This document shows, one piece after another, positions 25,126-33,804 of a stretch of DNA of 64,000 nt. Made by a program: the position numbers and the translations under genes. A model generated the notes under the pieces. The model saw nothing but the letters and a program-made list of their open reading frames with translations, searched no databases and had not been told where the DNA came from. The stretch comes from Nitrospira sp. (GTDB lineage: Bacteria > Nitrospirota > Nitrospiria > Nitrospirales > Nitrospiraceae), in assembly GCA_005116835.1 (NCBI GenBank), contig SWDM01000016.1:248001-312000 (forward strand), written 5' to 3'. Position 1 is the stretch's first letter; each line of letters begins with the position of its first letter.

Positions 25126-25173
25126 AAATCAAGTACTAGCCACTTCACCTCTCCGCTCGCAGAGCTGACGGAT

Positions 25174-25530
25174 CTAGGCTGAGAGTTTTGACAATCTCCT
25201 GTTGATCCTTGTGCGTACAGTTCCGCGCCGCTTCCCACGAGAAGCTTTGCGAACGGTTACTTCTACGTCTTGGCCAAGCAACGAGAGAAGGTGGACAAGG
25301 CGTTCAATGGAAAACCCCGCCATCTGTCCCGCTAACAGTTTCGACACCTTGGCTTGGTCGATGCCTAACTGAGCTGCTGCTTCGACCTGCTTCCATCCGT
25401 GCCCTTTGATGGTTTCTTGAAGCGCCTGAAGCAGGCTGCTTTTTAGAATCAATTCTGCAGACCTTTCCTCGGAGAACCCCAAATCCCGAAACACATTCCC
25501 GCTGCCTTTAGTCACTGTCGCGCGTGTCAT
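25174..25530 (-). CDS. HigA-like XRE antitoxin
   Basis: A 118-residue protein from the ATG at 25530 (MTRATVTKGS), with GGAG ten bases upstream. The helix-turn-helix is around residues 45-80: HGWKQVEAAAQLGIDQAKVSKLL. It belongs to the HTH antitoxins that neutralise the RelE-like protein encoded just upstream. The C-terminus is basic (RKASRGKRRGTVRTRINRR). Its ATG overlaps the toxin stop (ATGA), toxin first, the higBA order. It should repress the palindrome-containing promoter at 25901-25932. Confidence 0.85.
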   Translation of the reverse strand: MTRATVTKGSGNVFRDLGFSEERSAELILKSSLLQALQETIKGHGWKQVEAAAQLGIDQAKVSKLLAGQMAGFSIERLVHLLSLLGQDVEVTVRKASRGKRRGTVRTRINRRLSKLSA

Positions 25531-25865
25531 AGATCTTGCTCCTTTCTCCACTTCAACAAGTCGGTATATCGGCCTTTGGCAAGCTGAATGTCGCCTTTGG
25601 GGATCTTCTGAGACCGTTTCTCGAAGACGTGCAGCACATAGACGGCCTCTTCAAACTTGGCGAGATAGAGTACGCGATAGGCCCCACTCTCATCTCGCAC
25701 TCGAATTTCGTTGACCCCTGGCCCGACTGTGGGTATCGGCTTCCAATCGTCCGGCTCCTTCCCCTGTTGCACCTTAAAGAGCTGATGCCCCGCCGTTTCC
25801 TTGGCATCTTCGGGAAGCTCCCGCATGTCCTCCCGCGAAGATCCCATAAAATGAACCGGCTTCAT
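25527..25865 (-). CDS. HigB-like (RelE-superfamily) toxin
   Basis: A 112-residue protein from the ATG at 25865 (MKPVHFMGSSRED); an in-frame ATG at 25886 is an alternative. It has the phage-derived Gp49/HigB pattern: ELPEDAKETAGHQLFKVQQG, then EIRVRDESGAYRVLYLAKFEEAVYVLHVFEKRSQKIPKGDI. The Arg/Tyr/Lys in these segments are the usual mRNA-cleavage residues. Translationally coupled to the antitoxin. Together the pair is the whole protein-coding content of the tRNA-bounded element. Confidence 0.87.
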   Translation of the reverse strand: MKPVHFMGSSREDMRELPEDAKETAGHQLFKVQQGKEPDDWKPIPTVGPGVNEIRVRDESGAYRVLYLAKFEEAVYVLHVFEKRSQKIPKGDIQLAKGRYTDLLKWRKEQDL

Positions 25866-25900
25866 GGACCTACCTTGATCTCCCATCGGTCGGATACGGT

Positions 25901-25932
25901 AGCATACTATGCTAGAAGTGGCATATTGGCAA
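25901..25932 (-). promoter_or_regulatory. Promoter and palindromic operator of the HigBA-like pair
   Basis: On the minus strand: TTGCCA (25932-25927), a 17-base spacer, TAGTAT (25909-25904). The perfect palindrome AGCATACTATGCT (25901-25913) covers the -10 box, well placed for autorepression by the antitoxin. Confidence 0.65.
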
Positions 25933-26340
25933 GGGCCTGCTGACTATTGGCGATTCGGAGTGAAGCTCAGCGGGCCTTTGACGTGGAGGTATCACGGTCC
26001 TGGCCTGAGCACACATCACAATGACGGGAGCCAGAAAGCCGGAGTATTCAGGCACTTGCAGGCCATTGCCAAGAAGGTCATCACACTGTGATATCCCGCA
26101 AGCAAACGACCAACTGGCCTGGTGGCAGTCACGGACTGTGATAAGGCAGGTCAAACTACGTAGATGCGAGGCTGCTGACTGAAGCGCAGGCGTTGGCTGT
26201 GATAATTTGTGATGGCGGGGGTCAAAATGATCGACTCTATGGACTCCTTCGAATCCATAGAGCCGGTGCAAGTCGCTGAAAAACATAAAAACGGGGAAAC
26301 CGTTGACGGATCAAACCCTTGTAAAAATGGCCCTGACGGC
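25933..26340. other. Gene-free right part of the tRNA-bounded element
   Basis: No convincing gene. One clear hairpin: CTCTATGGA and TCCATAGAG (26232-26259 region) with a ten-base loop. No integrase or excisionase is present. Confidence 0.4.
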
Positions 26341-26385
26341 CTCTTAATCAGCGGACCGTAGGTTCGACCCCTACCAGGCCCACCA
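26341..26385. repeat. Right direct repeat (partial tRNA-Lys copy)
   Basis: CTCTTAATCAGCGGACCGTAGGTTCGACCCCTACCAGGCCCACCA-type sequence, 42 of 45 identical to 25081-25125. The 5' half of the tRNA is missing here, so this copy cannot be functional. Confidence 0.8.
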
Positions 26386-26605
26386 ACCCACACTTCGTTC
26401 GTGCCGTTCGCCTAGCCTGCACTATTCATGAATGCTTCTGCTGCAATCGCTGGCTCGCCGCTCATGCACGTAACGCGTGAAGTGCGGGACGGAATGTGTG
26501 GGTCTGGCAGCCGCATGCGAGATACGCTTCATGATGAACATGGGCGAGGGATTGCTTCCCTCCTCTTCCATCTGCGACATTTAATGGTCTCGCAGGGAGG
26601 CTACG

Positions 26606-28102
26606 ATGGCTCGTGCCGACAAGACCTCCTCGAAACCGCCAAGTCCCGCTGTGATCGACCCGACTGTACAATCAACGATCGAGCGTGAGATCAAGCTGGC
26701 TGTCGGTGACCGTTTCCACCTGCCCAAGCTTCCTGGCACCCCGCTTCCACGACGTCTGCTGACTTCGACTTACTACGACACCTCACAATATGACTTGGCC
26801 CATGCAGGAATCACCCTGCGCCGTCGAATTGAGCGCGGGAAACAGGCCTGGCAACTGAAACTTCCTCTGATGAAGAACCGACAGGAAATAGAGATCGTCG
26901 ATCGCCAATCTACTCCACCAATCACCTTTCGCGATCTGCTCTTTCTCCATCTCGGAGAACGGGAGCTCATTCCTGTGGCGACCTTGCGGGTCTGGCGAGC
27001 AGGCATCCGCGTGCGCATGGACCATGCCCCTGTCGCAGACGTGACGCTCGACCAGGTGTCCGTCATGAAAGACGGAGCGGTTCTTCAGCGCTTTCGAGAA
27101 GTCGAAATCGAACAGGTGAATGGGCAGGACAACGCCGTGCCCAACCTCGAACGGCTGCTTCGTCGTGCGGGAGCCGAAGATCATGACGGACGCCCCAAGC
27201 TCTTTCGCGCACTATCTTTGATAACTTCTGATCCTGAGCCACCGCCGGCATCGGATGCGCCAGCCTTGGCTCATGTGAGGTGGGCGCTCGGACGTCATGC
27301 CCGATGGCTGCTTGTGCATGACCCCGGCGCCAGGCTTGGAAGGGAACCAGAAAGTCTGCACCAAATGCGTGTGGCCACGAGACAATTGCGCGCGGTCCTG
27401 CGCACCGCCAAACCTCTGCTGGTTCCTGAATGGGCGGACTCGTTGCGGGACGAGTTGCGCTGGCTCGGCCGACTGTTGGGACCGGCCCGCGATCTCGACG
27501 TCCAACTTGCCTATTTCCGTGAGCAATCTGCCACACTCGATGCACGGGATCGCCGACCTCTAACACCATTCGTCGCCCATCTGGAAGCCGAGCGGGCCAA
27601 TGGCCAGAAAGCCCTGTTGAACGAGCTGAAGAGCGCACGGTATCTCGACCTCGTCGGACGGCTCAAACAAGCGGCGCAGGATCCGCCCGCCGTCGAATCC
27701 ACCGTCACGTTATATGACCTCGCCAAGCGGGAGTTCGAAAAGTTGCGACAGGCGATTGGCCAGACTGGCCCCACACCCAGCAATGCCAGAATCCACAAGA
27801 CCAGGATCAAAACCAAACGGGCCCGCTATGCCGCCGAACTCGCAGAGCCGACGGTCGGCAAGCCGGCCACACGCTTCATCAACAAAGCCCGTGCCGTGCA
27901 GAATGTCTTGGGCATGCATCAAGATGCCCTTCAAGCCGAAGCGCAGATCCGAACGTTCCTCAAGCAATCGACCAGTGTGAGGGAAGCCTTCGTCGCCGGA
28001 CTCATGGTCGAACGTCAACGCCAACGTCGTGAGAGGGCCAGAGAAAAGATGCCGCGGCTCTTGCGTGGACTCGTCAAGCGGGGAGAGAAAGCTTGGGAGT
28101 AA
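26606..28102 (+). CDS. CYTH-CHAD domain protein
   Basis: A 498-residue protein. The CYTH (triphosphate tunnel) domain covers about 20-200, with the acidic/basic tunnel residues in TIEREIKLAV, TYYDTSQYDL, LRRRIERGKQAWQLKLP and EVEIEQVNG. The CHAD domain covers about 220-498, with the conserved ESLHQMRVATRQLRA and HKTRIKTKRARYAAEL helices. CYTH hydrolyses inorganic triphosphate or related substrates, and CHAD binds polyphosphate granules. GGGAGG precedes the ATG. The protein probably acts in polyphosphate handling; no ppk or ppx gene is nearby. Confidence 0.92.
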   Translation: MARADKTSSKPPSPAVIDPTVQSTIEREIKLAVGDRFHLPKLPGTPLPRRLLTSTYYDTSQYDLAHAGITLRRRIERGKQAWQLKLPLMKNRQEIEIVDRQSTPPITFRDLLFLHLGERELIPVATLRVWRAGIRVRMDHAPVADVTLDQVSVMKDGAVLQRFREVEIEQVNGQDNAVPNLERLLRRAGAEDHDGRPKLFRALSLITSDPEPPPASDAPALAHVRWALGRHARWLLVHDPGARLGREPESLHQMRVATRQLRAVLRTAKPLLVPEWADSLRDELRWLGRLLGPARDLDVQLAYFREQSATLDARDRRPLTPFVAHLEAERANGQKALLNELKSARYLDLVGRLKQAAQDPPAVESTVTLYDLAKREFEKLRQAIGQTGPTPSNARIHKTRIKTKRARYAAELAEPTVGKPATRFINKARAVQNVLGMHQDALQAEAQIRTFLKQSTSVREAFVAGLMVERQRQRRERAREKMPRLLRGLVKRGEKAWE

Positions 28103-28247
28103 AACCGGAAAAGATTCAGGGAAAAGATTCAGGTAGAGTAGAGAACAGGATTCAGCATCCCGTAGGCCAGGCCTATCTGTTGCCGCCTCTTTCGTCTGGC
28201 GGTGCCTTAATAGCCTTGCCATAGTCCGCTTCTCCTGTCCTCCCTCA

Positions 28248-28283
28248 TCAAACCGTGCATGCAGTTTTCCCGCACACGGCTTT
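28248..28283 (-). ncRNA. Group II intron domain V
   Basis: The catalytic hairpin reads AGCCGTGTGCGGGAAAACTG then CATGCACGGTTT on the minus strand. It has the AGC triad at its base and a GNRA-like tip, the strongest signature of a group II intron. Confidence 0.8.
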
Positions 28284-28293
28284 CCGATGTTCT

Positions 28294-29631
28294 TCATGCC
28301 AAGACATGCGCCGACCGCCAGCCCGCTCTAGTGGAAACCTTATACAACCCGTAGCGCTCGTAGAGGTCGCGGTGCGGGAACCGGTGCAGGCCGGTTCCTC
28401 TGTCCTTGATCTTGTGGCGCTTCATCAAGTGGGTTCGCAACCGGTCTTCCGCATGGGTTCTGACCTTGCTCATCGCCAGACTTGAGTTCCGATAGTGGAA
28501 GTAGTTCGCCCAGCCTCTCAGGCTGCGGTTCACATTTCCCACAATGTCCCCCAGTGGGATGGCGGTCAGTTCCCTTCCCGTCAGCTCCGTCAGTCTCGCC
28601 TTGATCTTCTTCAGCGATGTGTCTGCCGGTCGAACATTCGGGTACGGCTTTCCGGTCTTCGCCCCTCGACGCATCTGAATCGTAAAACCCAGGAAGTTGA
28701 AGCTCGCTTGCGTGGCGTCCACGATATGGGTCTTCGCCTCGTTGAGGCTGAGGCCTAATCGTTCCACCACGTGGCGCACCGCTTGTAGCGGTTCCTCTAC
28801 ATCGTTTCGGCACAGCACGACAAAGTCGTCCGCGTAGCGCACGAGGTGCGCGTGCCGCTTGCCTTGTGCGTGCCGCCGTTGCCATGTCCGGTCAAGAATA
28901 TGTAGGTAGCAGTTGGCCAGTAGCGGAGAGATCACGCCGCCTTGCGGCGTACCTGTGCGATTGGCTTTGCCGCCGCCCACGGTCTTCTTCACTCCGCGCT
29001 CGTCTTCGCCGATGACCGGGGCTTTGAGCCATTGCTTGATGAGGTGCAGGATGCCCCCATCAACGATGCGCTCGGCCACCACGGCCATCAGTTTGGCGTG
29101 CGGAATGCTGTCAAAGTATTTCGACAGGTCGGCGTCGATGACTTGGGTGTAGCCGGCCCAAAGCGTGTTGGCGATGTCGTCCACAGCATCGTGGGCCGAT
29201 TTCTTCGGCCGGAATCCGTACGAATGCGGACAGAAGTCGGCTTCAAAGATCGGTTCGATGATGAGTTTCACCGCCATTTGCACGACCCGGTCTCGGATCG
29301 TCGGGATACCCAGCGGCCGCAGGCTGCCGTCCGCTTTGGGGATCATAACGCGCCGCACCGGTTGAGCTCGGTAGGTCTTGTCTTTCAGATCACGGGCCAG
29401 TTCCCGCAGAAACGTGTCTACCCTGATTCCGCGCTCTATGGCCTCGACGCTGATCCCGTCTACTCCGGGACTGCCTCGGTTGGCGCGAACACGTCGCCAT
29501 GCGTGATTGAGGACATCCTCACGGCTGATCTTGTCGTAGAGCGCGTAAAAGCGATAGGCCGGTTCTTGCTTGGCCTTGGCATACAGCTTCCTCTGTAGCG
29601 TCCTGATCGCATCCGGGGTGGTTAGCGACAT
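28294..29631 (-). CDS. ltrA: Group II intron reverse transcriptase-maturase
   Basis: A 445-residue protein with all RT blocks: [70 protein letters not shown] and the active-site YADD in [10 protein letters not shown]. The maturase X domain follows ([13 protein letters not shown]). No HNH endonuclease domain is present; the protein ends [17 protein letters not shown]. It would splice the intron RNA and copy it into DNA. The frame is intact, so the intron may still be mobile. Confidence 0.95.
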   Translation of the reverse strand: MSLTTPDAIRTLQRKLYAKAKQEPAYRFYALYDKISREDVLNHAWRRVRANRGSPGVDGISVEAIERGIRVDTFLRELARDLKDKTYRAQPVRRVMIPKADGSLRPLGIPTIRDRVVQMAVKLIIEPIFEADFCPHSYGFRPKKSAHDAVDDIANTLWAGYTQVIDADLSKYFDSIPHAKLMAVVAERIVDGGILHLIKQWLKAPVIGEDERGVKKTVGGGKANRTGTPQGGVISPLLANCYLHILDRTWQRRHAQGKRHAHLVRYADDFVVLCRNDVEEPLQAVRHVVERLGLSLNEAKTHIVDATQASFNFLGFTIQMRRGAKTGKPYPNVRPADTSLKKIKARLTELTGRELTAIPLGDIVGNVNRSLRGWANYFHYRNSSLAMSKVRTHAEDRLRTHLMKRHKIKDRGTGLHRFPHRDLYERYGLYKVSTRAGWRSAHVLA

Positions 29632-30119
29632 GGCAATCCCCTGATCCTCCGCTCTTCGGTTGCCTGAACAAAGCAGGGTCCCTTCCCTCGTCCGGGGTTA
29701 TGTCGTCCCTCGAACTCAAACGGTACTATGCACCCCTCCGACTCCCGTCTCGGGCCACGGCGCTTTCGTTGCCTTATACGCAGCGGTCGGTGGTCTCCCC
29801 ACCCTCGCAGACGGGTCTCCAGCACTGGGCAATATGTCTTCGAGAATATGCCGACCCTGCTACCCCGGGAGTCGATGAACGCCACTTCCGTTGTTTCAGC
29901 ATCCACCCACCGGCCTTCCCCTTCTGACCACAGGGTCGGCTTCTCCAGTTCATTGACGAGGCTACTCATAGGTTCACTTGCGTTTCGGCCTGCTCTCTTG
30001 CTGTGTGGAAACTCACGACCCCGGATTGCTCCAGCGCCGCTTCCTCACGCTACCAAGGCGTACGGACAACTCCTTGGACGGGACTCGAACCCGCTAGACA
30101 CACTGCTGTTACTGCGAAC

Positions 30120-30144
30120 GGTCAGGCATGATTATTGACTTATT
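30120..30144. repeat. REP-end remnant
   Basis: GGTCAGGCATGATTATTGACTTAT recurs with few changes at 33413-33437. The GTCAGGCACGA...TTGACT motif is reminiscent of the flanks of REP-associated tyrosine transposase genes. No transposase is present. The group II intron starts only 16 bases away. Confidence 0.5.
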
Positions 30145-30237
30145 TTGACCAGTCGCATCCAATCCGTTCGCTACCGATGTGCCGAGGCTGTATAACCAGC
30201 AGGGGAACTACTGGGTCAAGCTGAGCGCGAATCTCGC

Positions 30238-30357
30238 TGGTCTGTCTGGTTCATTTCGGTTCTTTGGTTTGTTTGGTTCATTTCGTTTTCCAATCAGACA
30301 ACCCAATGAACGAGACAAACGAAATAAACCAAACAAACGAAATGAACCAGTTTGGTC
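30238..30357. repeat. Long word-repeat hairpin, TTTGGTTCATTT theme
   Basis: The left arm (30238-30290) consists of TGGTTCATTT/CGGTTCTTT/GGTTTGTTT words. The right arm (30296-30357) is AATGAACGAGACAAACGAAATAAACC-type, nearly its complement over about 45 bases. The same word family is seen at 18127-18226 and 33546-33640. Confidence 0.75.
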
Positions 30358-30492
30358 TCACCCTACGGCGCCGGAAGTCCCTACAGCCCCAGCAGTCCCA
30401 CGAATCCCTACGGCCGCGGCCTCAGAATTGAAGGACGCTGACCAGTCGCTGCACCGCTCCACTTGAACTCTGGCCTCAACTATCCGTGCGTT

Positions 30493-30510
30493 ATCCTACT
30501 TAAGCAGGAT
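30493..30510. repeat. Near-perfect palindrome
   Basis: ATCCTACTTAAGCAGGAT is palindromic with one mismatch. AAGCAGGAT echoes the repeat header. It lies about 70 bases upstream of the phosphatase-like gene and may be an operator or a repeat remnant. Confidence 0.4.
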
Positions 30511-30575
30511 CGAAGCGTCTCCATCCATGTGCTAGTCTTCTGGACTGGTTCTATGGAAAAAAGAGGTGTTCGCTC

Positions 30576-31046
30576 TTGTCGTTCACGCTATACCCTCTCA
30601 ATCTCTCCGGCCAGATATATGGCAGCCCGATGCCCTTTGGGCTGTTTGATCCCGATGGCAAACTCCTTCACGATTTGAAAGCAGTCAACATTTCCGCAAT
30701 CGTTCTCCTGGCAGAAATAGAGGAGTGCAGGGAGAAGACGGGAAGAGATTTGCTGTCGCTCTATCGAGGGCAAGGCCTCACGGTCTTTCCCCTTCCCACT
30801 CCAAACTACGGGGTCCCTTCCAATGGCCAGCTCGTTGATGTGCTGAAGCAAACGCGTACGTTCGCATCGGAGGGTCACAACATCCTGATTCATTGCTCTG
30901 CAGGACTCGGGCGAACGGCCCTGTTTGCCGCCTTGCTGGCCAAGCATGTCTTGGGCCTATCAGGAGCAGCAGCAATCGAATGGCTCGCCCGACACAAGCC
31001 TGACGCGCTTCTTACGCCAGCTCAAATCATATTGATTCTGACATGA
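30576..31046 (+). CDS. Dual-specificity/tyrosine phosphatase-fold protein
   Basis: A 156-residue protein with the Cys-dependent phosphatase loop HCSAGLGRTALF (Cys107, Arg113). A general-acid region may lie in LPTPNYGVP (about 73-81). The start is taken as TTG at 30576 (LSFTLYPLNLSGQIYGSPMPFG), because the beta strands before the first ATG look part of the fold. It could act on phosphotyrosine, phosphoserine, RNA or a nucleotide. It lies 37 bases before the next gene and heads a co-directional trio ending in a DUF262-HNH protein. Confidence 0.8.
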   Translation: MSFTLYPLNLSGQIYGSPMPFGLFDPDGKLLHDLKAVNISAIVLLAEIEECREKTGRDLLSLYRGQGLTVFPLPTPNYGVPSNGQLVDVLKQTRTFASEGHNILIHCSAGLGRTALFAALLAKHVLGLSGAAAIEWLARHKPDALLTPAQIILILT

Positions 31047-31083
31047 ACAGCGATAACGACAGCGTGCCAACCGAGGAGGGGAC

Positions 31084-31863
31084 ATGGCCAATCGATTAGA
31101 GAGTCTTCCGGTCAAAGAACAACGTGGTAGCCGGACTCGCTGCGTGTTGTTCACGGAAGGTACACGCGAAGAAGTTGCCAAGCGGCTGACTGCCTTAGTC
31201 GCACCACATGCCGTCGTCGATCCGACGCGCCATGTCTGGGCTCCGAAAGGTTTTTCCGATCCAGCCGAAGGGAAGTTAGGCGACACCGCGCCATTCTTAT
31301 CAGGCACGCAGCGAGAAGAGATTTCGAACTGGTGGCTGGCCGTTAGACACGCTGCCGCTAATACCCCAAACTGGGACATTATCAGTCAGGCGACGATTGG
31401 TGGCCGGGAAGGACTGATCCTCGTTGAGGCAAAGGCCCACGATAAGGAGCTGACAAAAGAGGCGGGCGGTAAACTGTTCGACGCAAACGCTTCTCAGGAC
31501 AGTACCTCTAACCATAAGGGAATTGGTGCCTGCATTGACGAAGCCAGCCGGTCTTTATCCTCGGTCAGTGGTCTTGCCTGGCATCTCTCCAGAGACTCCC
31601 ATTACCAAATGTCTAATCGTTTTGCCTGGTCATGGAAAGTCACCACGATGGGCATTCCCGTGATTCTTGTCTATCTTGGTTTCGTCAAAGCAGATGAAAT
31701 GAAAGACCGCGGCATACCTTTTGACAATCACGAACAATGGAAACAACTGGTTGAGTCTCAAAGCCAGACTTTGTTTCCGAATGCAGTCTGGGGAAGCGCT
31801 TGGGGTGTGAATGGAGTTCAGTTGATCCCTCTTATTCGCAGCGAGACTCGGGCCATCGGTTAA
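31084..31863 (+). CDS. Uncharacterised protein with a possible PD-(D/E)xK nuclease site
   Basis: A 259-residue soluble protein. I do not recognise the family as a whole. Asp98 in NTPNWDIISQ followed by Glu115-x-Lys117 in GLILVEAKAH matches the D...ExK active site of restriction-like nucleases, with hydrophobic beta strands in the right places. A Trp-rich segment (HEQWKQLVESQSQTLFPNAVWGSAW) precedes the C-terminus. Its position between a phosphatase-fold gene and a DUF262-HNH gene on one strand, with short gaps, supports a defence-related nuclease or sensor role. Confidence 0.6.
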   Translation: MANRLESLPVKEQRGSRTRCVLFTEGTREEVAKRLTALVAPHAVVDPTRHVWAPKGFSDPAEGKLGDTAPFLSGTQREEISNWWLAVRHAAANTPNWDIISQATIGGREGLILVEAKAHDKELTKEAGGKLFDANASQDSTSNHKGIGACIDEASRSLSSVSGLAWHLSRDSHYQMSNRFAWSWKVTTMGIPVILVYLGFVKADEMKDRGIPFDNHEQWKQLVESQSQTLFPNAVWGSAWGVNGVQLIPLIRSETRAIG

Positions 31864-31921
31864 GCCACTGTGTTCTTTAAGCCCATTTTAGAGCAAGGGG
31901 CAAATTCAATGGGGGTAGCGT

Positions 31922-33151
31922 ATGGAAATTAGCAAGAAACCTTGGCCGATTCTCTCGGTATGCGGAATCAAGAAGCGTATTGACACCAATCCAGATTTTC
32001 AGCGACCGGCCGTATGGAGTCGATCTCAGAAGCAACTTTTGATCGATACAATTATCCGAGGGTACGATATTCCGAAACTCTATTGGCGAAAGATTGGGTC
32101 CAATCCAGATAAGTATGATGTGGTGGACGGCCAACAGAGACTACGATCCATTTTTGAATATCAGAATGGGGAGTTCCCCCTCAGCAAAGACTGTGACCCT
32201 ATCGATGATATAGACCCGAGCAAGATGAAATATGCCGATTTGCCTGATGACCTACGATTAAAATTCGACACCTATAGTTTGGATGTCATTGTCCTAAGTG
32301 CCACTGGGGAGGATGAAGTCCGCGAGATGTTTCTCAGACTCCAGAACGGGACAACGCTTAAGGCTCAAGAGCGGCGCAATGCGATGCCAGGGAACATGCG
32401 AACCTTTGTAAAGCAGCTCGCTCTTCATCCGTTCTTTGGACATTGTGGCTTCTCGAATTCTCGGTTTACTTTTGATCATGTTGCGGCACAATTGACCGCT
32501 GTTGAATTGAACGGTGGACCTTGCAATGTAAAGAATTCAAACTTAAACACGGTGTACGAAAAAGAGGTTAGCTTTGACCCTACTTCCGCCAAGGCCAAGA
32601 AAATTAAGAGGGTTTTGGATTTCCTCTTGGAGGCGTTTCCTGAAAAAACTCCTGAATTGGAACGATACAGTGTCATGTCGTTATATTCCCTCGTGTCGCA
32701 CTGCATGGAAAAATATGTCCTGCAAGGTCGGCCAAAGGATTTAGCCAATTGGTTTCTTGCTTTCGAGGCCAAGCGTGCAACTGAGGAGGAGCTTCCGGAG
32801 GATCAACGAGACCCAGAATTCCTGTCTTACAAGGAGAGAACGAGCCACAGCACTGATGCGCAGGACTCACTTGAATGGCGTCAAGATTTCCTCTTGCGAA
32901 AGTTTTTTGAACAGGTGCCGGATATCCAACCAAAAGATAACCAGCGTTTATTCTCACACGAGCAACGGCTGGCAATCTTCCGTAGAGACCAGGGCCTGTG
33001 CAGAGTCAAAACCAAGTGTGAAGGCATTAAATGCGAATGGGACGCATGGGAAGCTGATCACATCACAGCATGGTCAAAGGGTGGGAAGACAACTGTGTCT
33101 AATGGGCAAGTGGCCTGCTTGCCCTGCAATTCATCCAAAGGGGATCGGTAG
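31922..33151 (+). CDS. DUF262-HNH (GmrSD-like) endonuclease
   Basis: A 409-residue protein. The N-terminal DUF262 domain (about 10-220) is ParB/Srx-like with PDFQRPAVWS at 24-33 and the nucleotide-binding DGQQR at 69-73. The C-terminal HNH nuclease (about 345-409) reads CRVKTKCEG, DHITAWSKGG and CLPCNSSKG, with paired zinc cysteines. GmrSD-type enzymes cut modified phage DNA using NTP energy; specificity here is unknown. The ATG at 31922 follows GGGGG. The TAG stop opens TAGCAGGATAAAGG. Base composition is more AT-rich than the metabolic regions, suggesting acquisition. Confidence 0.85.
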   Translation: MEISKKPWPILSVCGIKKRIDTNPDFQRPAVWSRSQKQLLIDTIIRGYDIPKLYWRKIGSNPDKYDVVDGQQRLRSIFEYQNGEFPLSKDCDPIDDIDPSKMKYADLPDDLRLKFDTYSLDVIVLSATGEDEVREMFLRLQNGTTLKAQERRNAMPGNMRTFVKQLALHPFFGHCGFSNSRFTFDHVAAQLTAVELNGGPCNVKNSNLNTVYEKEVSFDPTSAKAKKIKRVLDFLLEAFPEKTPELERYSVMSLYSLVSHCMEKYVLQGRPKDLANWFLAFEAKRATEEELPEDQRDPEFLSYKERTSHSTDAQDSLEWRQDFLLRKFFEQVPDIQPKDNQRLFSHEQRLAIFRRDQGLCRVKTKCEGIKCEWDAWEADHITAWSKGGKTTVSNGQVACLPCNSSKGDR

Positions 33152-33171
33152 CAGGATAAAGGAGCAACTAA

Positions 33172-33308
33172 TGCAAATTCTTGATGTGGTCGATTCCGGG
33201 AGAAACTATTCTTACAGAAAAGGAAAAGGGATCGGGAATCTTTTCTTCAGATCTGAAACGCACCATCCAAACTTGCTTAGTCTGTCTTTAGGGACGAGGG
33301 CTGGCTAG
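33172..33308 (+). CDS. Small uncharacterised frame after the DUF262-HNH gene
   Basis: The ATG at 33172 follows AAAGGAGCAACTA, a strong ribosome-binding site, and opens a 45-codon frame beginning MQILDVVDSGRNYSYRKGKG. No family is recognised. It could be a fourth small gene of the defence trio or the stump of a longer gene whose 3' part was lost at the repeat remnants that start near 33309. Confidence 0.4.
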
Positions 33309-33412
33309 AGGGTCTCCCACTGCGCGCGTCCACCGCTTACTTTCTCCCAGTTCACCCGCAAACCAAGTAGAGGTGTGAGGAGCTTTCGACTGCGGCCCCC
33401 GGGGGATTGGGG

Positions 33413-33437
33413 GTCAGGCACGACTATTGACTTATTG
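33413..33437. repeat. REP-end remnant
   Basis: GGTCAGGCACGACTATTGACTTAT, the second copy of the motif at 30120-30144. No transposase frame is attached. Confidence 0.5.
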
Positions 33438-33455
33438 GAGCCGGAACAAAGAAAA

Positions 33456-33527
33456 ATGGTTGTGAGTCGTTTCTCGCCGCACGCCATCAACGACGACCTC
33501 GCCGCCGCGTTGGACCAGGTTCGATGA
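33456..33527 (+). repeat. Recurrent 23-codon mini-frame, copy 1
   Basis: ATG to TGA encodes MVVSRFSPHAINDDLAAALD and three more residues, QVR. The DNA from 33470 to 33540 is about 90 percent identical to 34394-34464. It may be coding or simply a structured repeat. Confidence 0.55.
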
Positions 33528-33545
33528 TGTGCGAGGGGGCGTGAG

Positions 33546-33640
33546 CGTATCTGGTCTATCTGGTTCATCTGGTCTATCTAGTTCTTCTGGTTGATCTGGT
33601 TTCTTTTGTTCAGGGAACGAAACCAACCAGAGAGACCATC
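33546..33640. repeat. Word-repeat spacer, TCTGGTTCATC theme
   Basis: About six copies of TCTGGTCTATC/TCTGGTTCATC-like words (33548-33610), followed by AACGAAACCAACCAGAGAGACC as a partial complement. Same family as 18127 and 30238. Confidence 0.65.
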
Positions 33641-33804
33641 CCATTTCGCTTCGCTTGCGCCGCTGCCCTTGAAGTTTTGAGCGGCGACGTGTACGTCTGT
33701 CGGTGTCGTGCAGTCGGCGGGGAACGGTTAGGTCTTTGGCTAGCGAGGATCGGCCTCGATCATGAGGTCGGTTCGGGAGGCAGTGACGGCGGCGTTGAGG
33801 GTGG

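Larger units (their letters stand above)
28133..30103 (-). mobile_element. Group II intron with its reverse transcriptase
   Basis: On the minus strand the intron begins GTGTGTCTAGCGGGTTCGAG at 30103 (GUGYG consensus), runs through about 470 bases of domain I-IV RNA, encodes a reverse transcriptase-maturase at 29631-28294, and ends after a domain V (28283-28248) and domain VI with a CTCTACTCTACC-type terminus near 28133. Length is about 1.97 kb. The 5' end is well supported; the 3' end is accurate to a few bases. It lies downstream of the CYTH-CHAD gene in opposite orientation and interrupts no recognisable gene. Confidence 0.85.
33309..33804. other. Gene-free repeat cluster
   Basis: No supported gene. 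It holds the REP-end remnant at 33413-33437, a 23-codon mini-frame at 33456-33527 that recurs at 34380-34451, and a word-repeat spacer at 33546-33640. Confidence 0.6.

Noticed and set aside
26232-26259. Rho-independent terminator
   Set aside because: A good 9-base stem, but no T-run on either strand and no gene ends beside it.
28294-29631. Diversity-generating retroelement or retron
   Set aside because: The RT has a maturase domain and is framed by group II intron ends and domain V. No template/variable repeat pair or msr-msd region was seen.
29622-29969. Open frame upstream of the reverse transcriptase
   Set aside because: It covers intron RNA domains, with no recognised protein features, and similar frames are by-products of structured intron RNA.
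30060-30103. tRNA-like T-arm (GGGTTCGAGTCCCG on the minus strand)
   Set aside because: It is inside the 5' domain of the group II intron, right after GTGTG. No acceptor stem, anticodon arm or CCA can be formed.
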